64,000 bases of DNA, from NCBI GenBank assembly GCA_963383645.1, contig OY726559.1:121200239-121264238 (forward strand). Reading direction: 5' to 3'. Position numbers and translations under genes: made by a program. The notes under the pieces were generated by a model. That model had not been told where the DNA came from. It worked only from the letters and a program-made list of their open reading frames with translations, and ran no database searches. Below are positions 63,310-64,000 of the stretch, piece after piece (within the stretch, counting starts at the first letter, position 1; each line of letters begins with the position of its first letter). Source of the stretch: Muscardinus avellanarius (Eukaryota > Chordata > Mammalia > Rodentia > Gliridae).

Positions 63310-63498
63310 CAGCTGAGTTTGGTAGCATACACCTATAATCTATAATTCCAGTATTTAATCTGTGTGTGTGTGTATGTGTTCTCAGGTTTGAGGCCAGAGC
63401 ATGGTAACATAGACCTTGTTTCAAAATAGAAAAAATACAATAGGGCTGGGGTGTAGCCCAGAGGTAGGAACTCCCCCCACCCCCGCAGTGCTGCATGC
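63310..63498 (+). mobile_element. B1-dID SINE, type O, disrupted
   Basis: Diverged dimer with a short (GT) run replacing the middle of the B1 half. Confidence 0.72.
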
Positions 63499-63516
63499 AC
63501 GAAAACAGTTTCACAA

Positions 63517-63712
63517 GTCCGGAGTGGTGGCACATGCTTGTAATCCCAGGACTTGGGAGGCTGAGAAAGAAAGATGGTTCATGGCCAGCCTCAGCTACTT
63601 TGTAAGGCCCTCTACAAATTAGTGGGACCCTGTTTCAAAAGAAAGAAAATAAAAAATAGGTCTGGGTGTAGCTCAGAGGTAGAATGTCCCTGGTTCAATC
63701 CTTAGTACTGCA
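63517..63712 (+). mobile_element. B1-dID SINE, type O/A
   Basis: Full dimer; flanks share 'tttcacaa'. Confidence 0.87.
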
Positions 63713-63763
63713 AAAAAATTTTTTTTTTCACAAAACAGTACTTATTCTCGCTATATGCAGTAC

Positions 63764-63815
<52 letters not shown>

Positions 63816-63846
63816 TTTTTCTCCTTCCCTCCTTCCTTCTTTCTTT
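63764..63846 (+). repeat. (TTTC)n pyrimidine tract
   Basis: About 80 bases of C/T next to a SINE 3' end. Confidence 0.97.
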
Positions 63847-63901
63847 GGTACCAGGGATTGAACCCAGGGGCATTCTACCTCTGAGTCATATCCCCAGCCC
63901 C
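63847..63901 (-). mobile_element. ID half of a SINE
   Basis: 'ggtaccagggattgaaccc' to 'gagtcatatccccagcccc'. The linker then becomes an (ATCT)n array up to the window edge. Confidence 0.82.
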
Positions 63902-63952
<51 letters not shown>

Positions 63953-64000
63953 ATCCATCCATCTATCTACCTACCTATCATCTATCCATCTATCTATCAT
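63902..64000 (+). repeat. (ATCT)n microsatellite, cut by window edge
   Basis: About 100 bases of ATCT with a few variants, running off the window. Confidence 0.97.

Overview
This window looks like non-coding chromosomal DNA from a rodent outside the mouse/rat lineage. The main reason is that it is packed with dimeric SINEs made of a 7SL-derived B1 left half and a shortened tRNA-Ala/ID-like right half. That is the B1-dID architecture known from squirrel-related rodents, dormice and beavers. Mouse B2 and B4 elements are not seen. The species cannot be fixed from sequence alone. No protein-coding exon is recognised. Nearly all longer open frames are SINEs, (GT)n arrays or GC-rich DNA read in several frames; the exceptions are decayed L1 ORF2 pieces.

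SINE types used below, all described in SINE sense. Type O: older, diverged copies ending with an ID half like 'gtagctcagaggtagaatg'. Type A: 'gatcgcggttcgcggacag' left arm, 'gtttcaaaataaagaataaa' linker, end 'ccatccccagacccgc'. Type B: 'cgcgcttgggaggctgagac', 'gtttccaaataaaat' linker, 'gggagtatagcccggaggt', end 'ccacccccagtaccacc'. Type C: like B, but the middle of the B1 half is replaced by a short palindrome (aagccagc-cgc-gctggctt) and the ID half reads 'gaagggcttccaggaacccc'. A, B and C copies are little diverged and many have clear target-site duplications (TSDs), so they spread recently. Nesting is heavy, usually in the A-rich linker of an older copy.

Layout. 1-13 kb: SINE stacks over old L2 and MIR fragments. 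13.8-14.1 kb: a CR1/L3 LINE fragment hundreds of millions of years old in family origin and still readable. 20.1-21.5 kb: a run of same-strand SINEs separated by copies of one target site. 30.7-32.4 kb: the only strong CpG-rich region, with a GC-rich minisatellite and a possible first exon (ATG plus strong splice donor at 32148-32162); this is the best candidate for a gene promoter. 38.1-38.8 and 50.4-52.0 kb: 5'-truncated L1 copies, with a third smaller one at 55.0-55.5 kb. 50.0-50.3 kb: a B1-dID followed by two extra ID units. 56.6-57.6 kb: an old Tigger-like DNA transposon holding both a SINE and a probable solo LTR. 58-64 kb: more SINE stacks and long pyrimidine or tetranucleotide microsatellites.

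No operon, RNA gene other than SINEs, CRISPR array or intact transposase was found. Boundaries of repeats were read by eye and may be off by 5-20 bases; single-copy stretches are reported as such. Subfamily ages and exon calls are inference.
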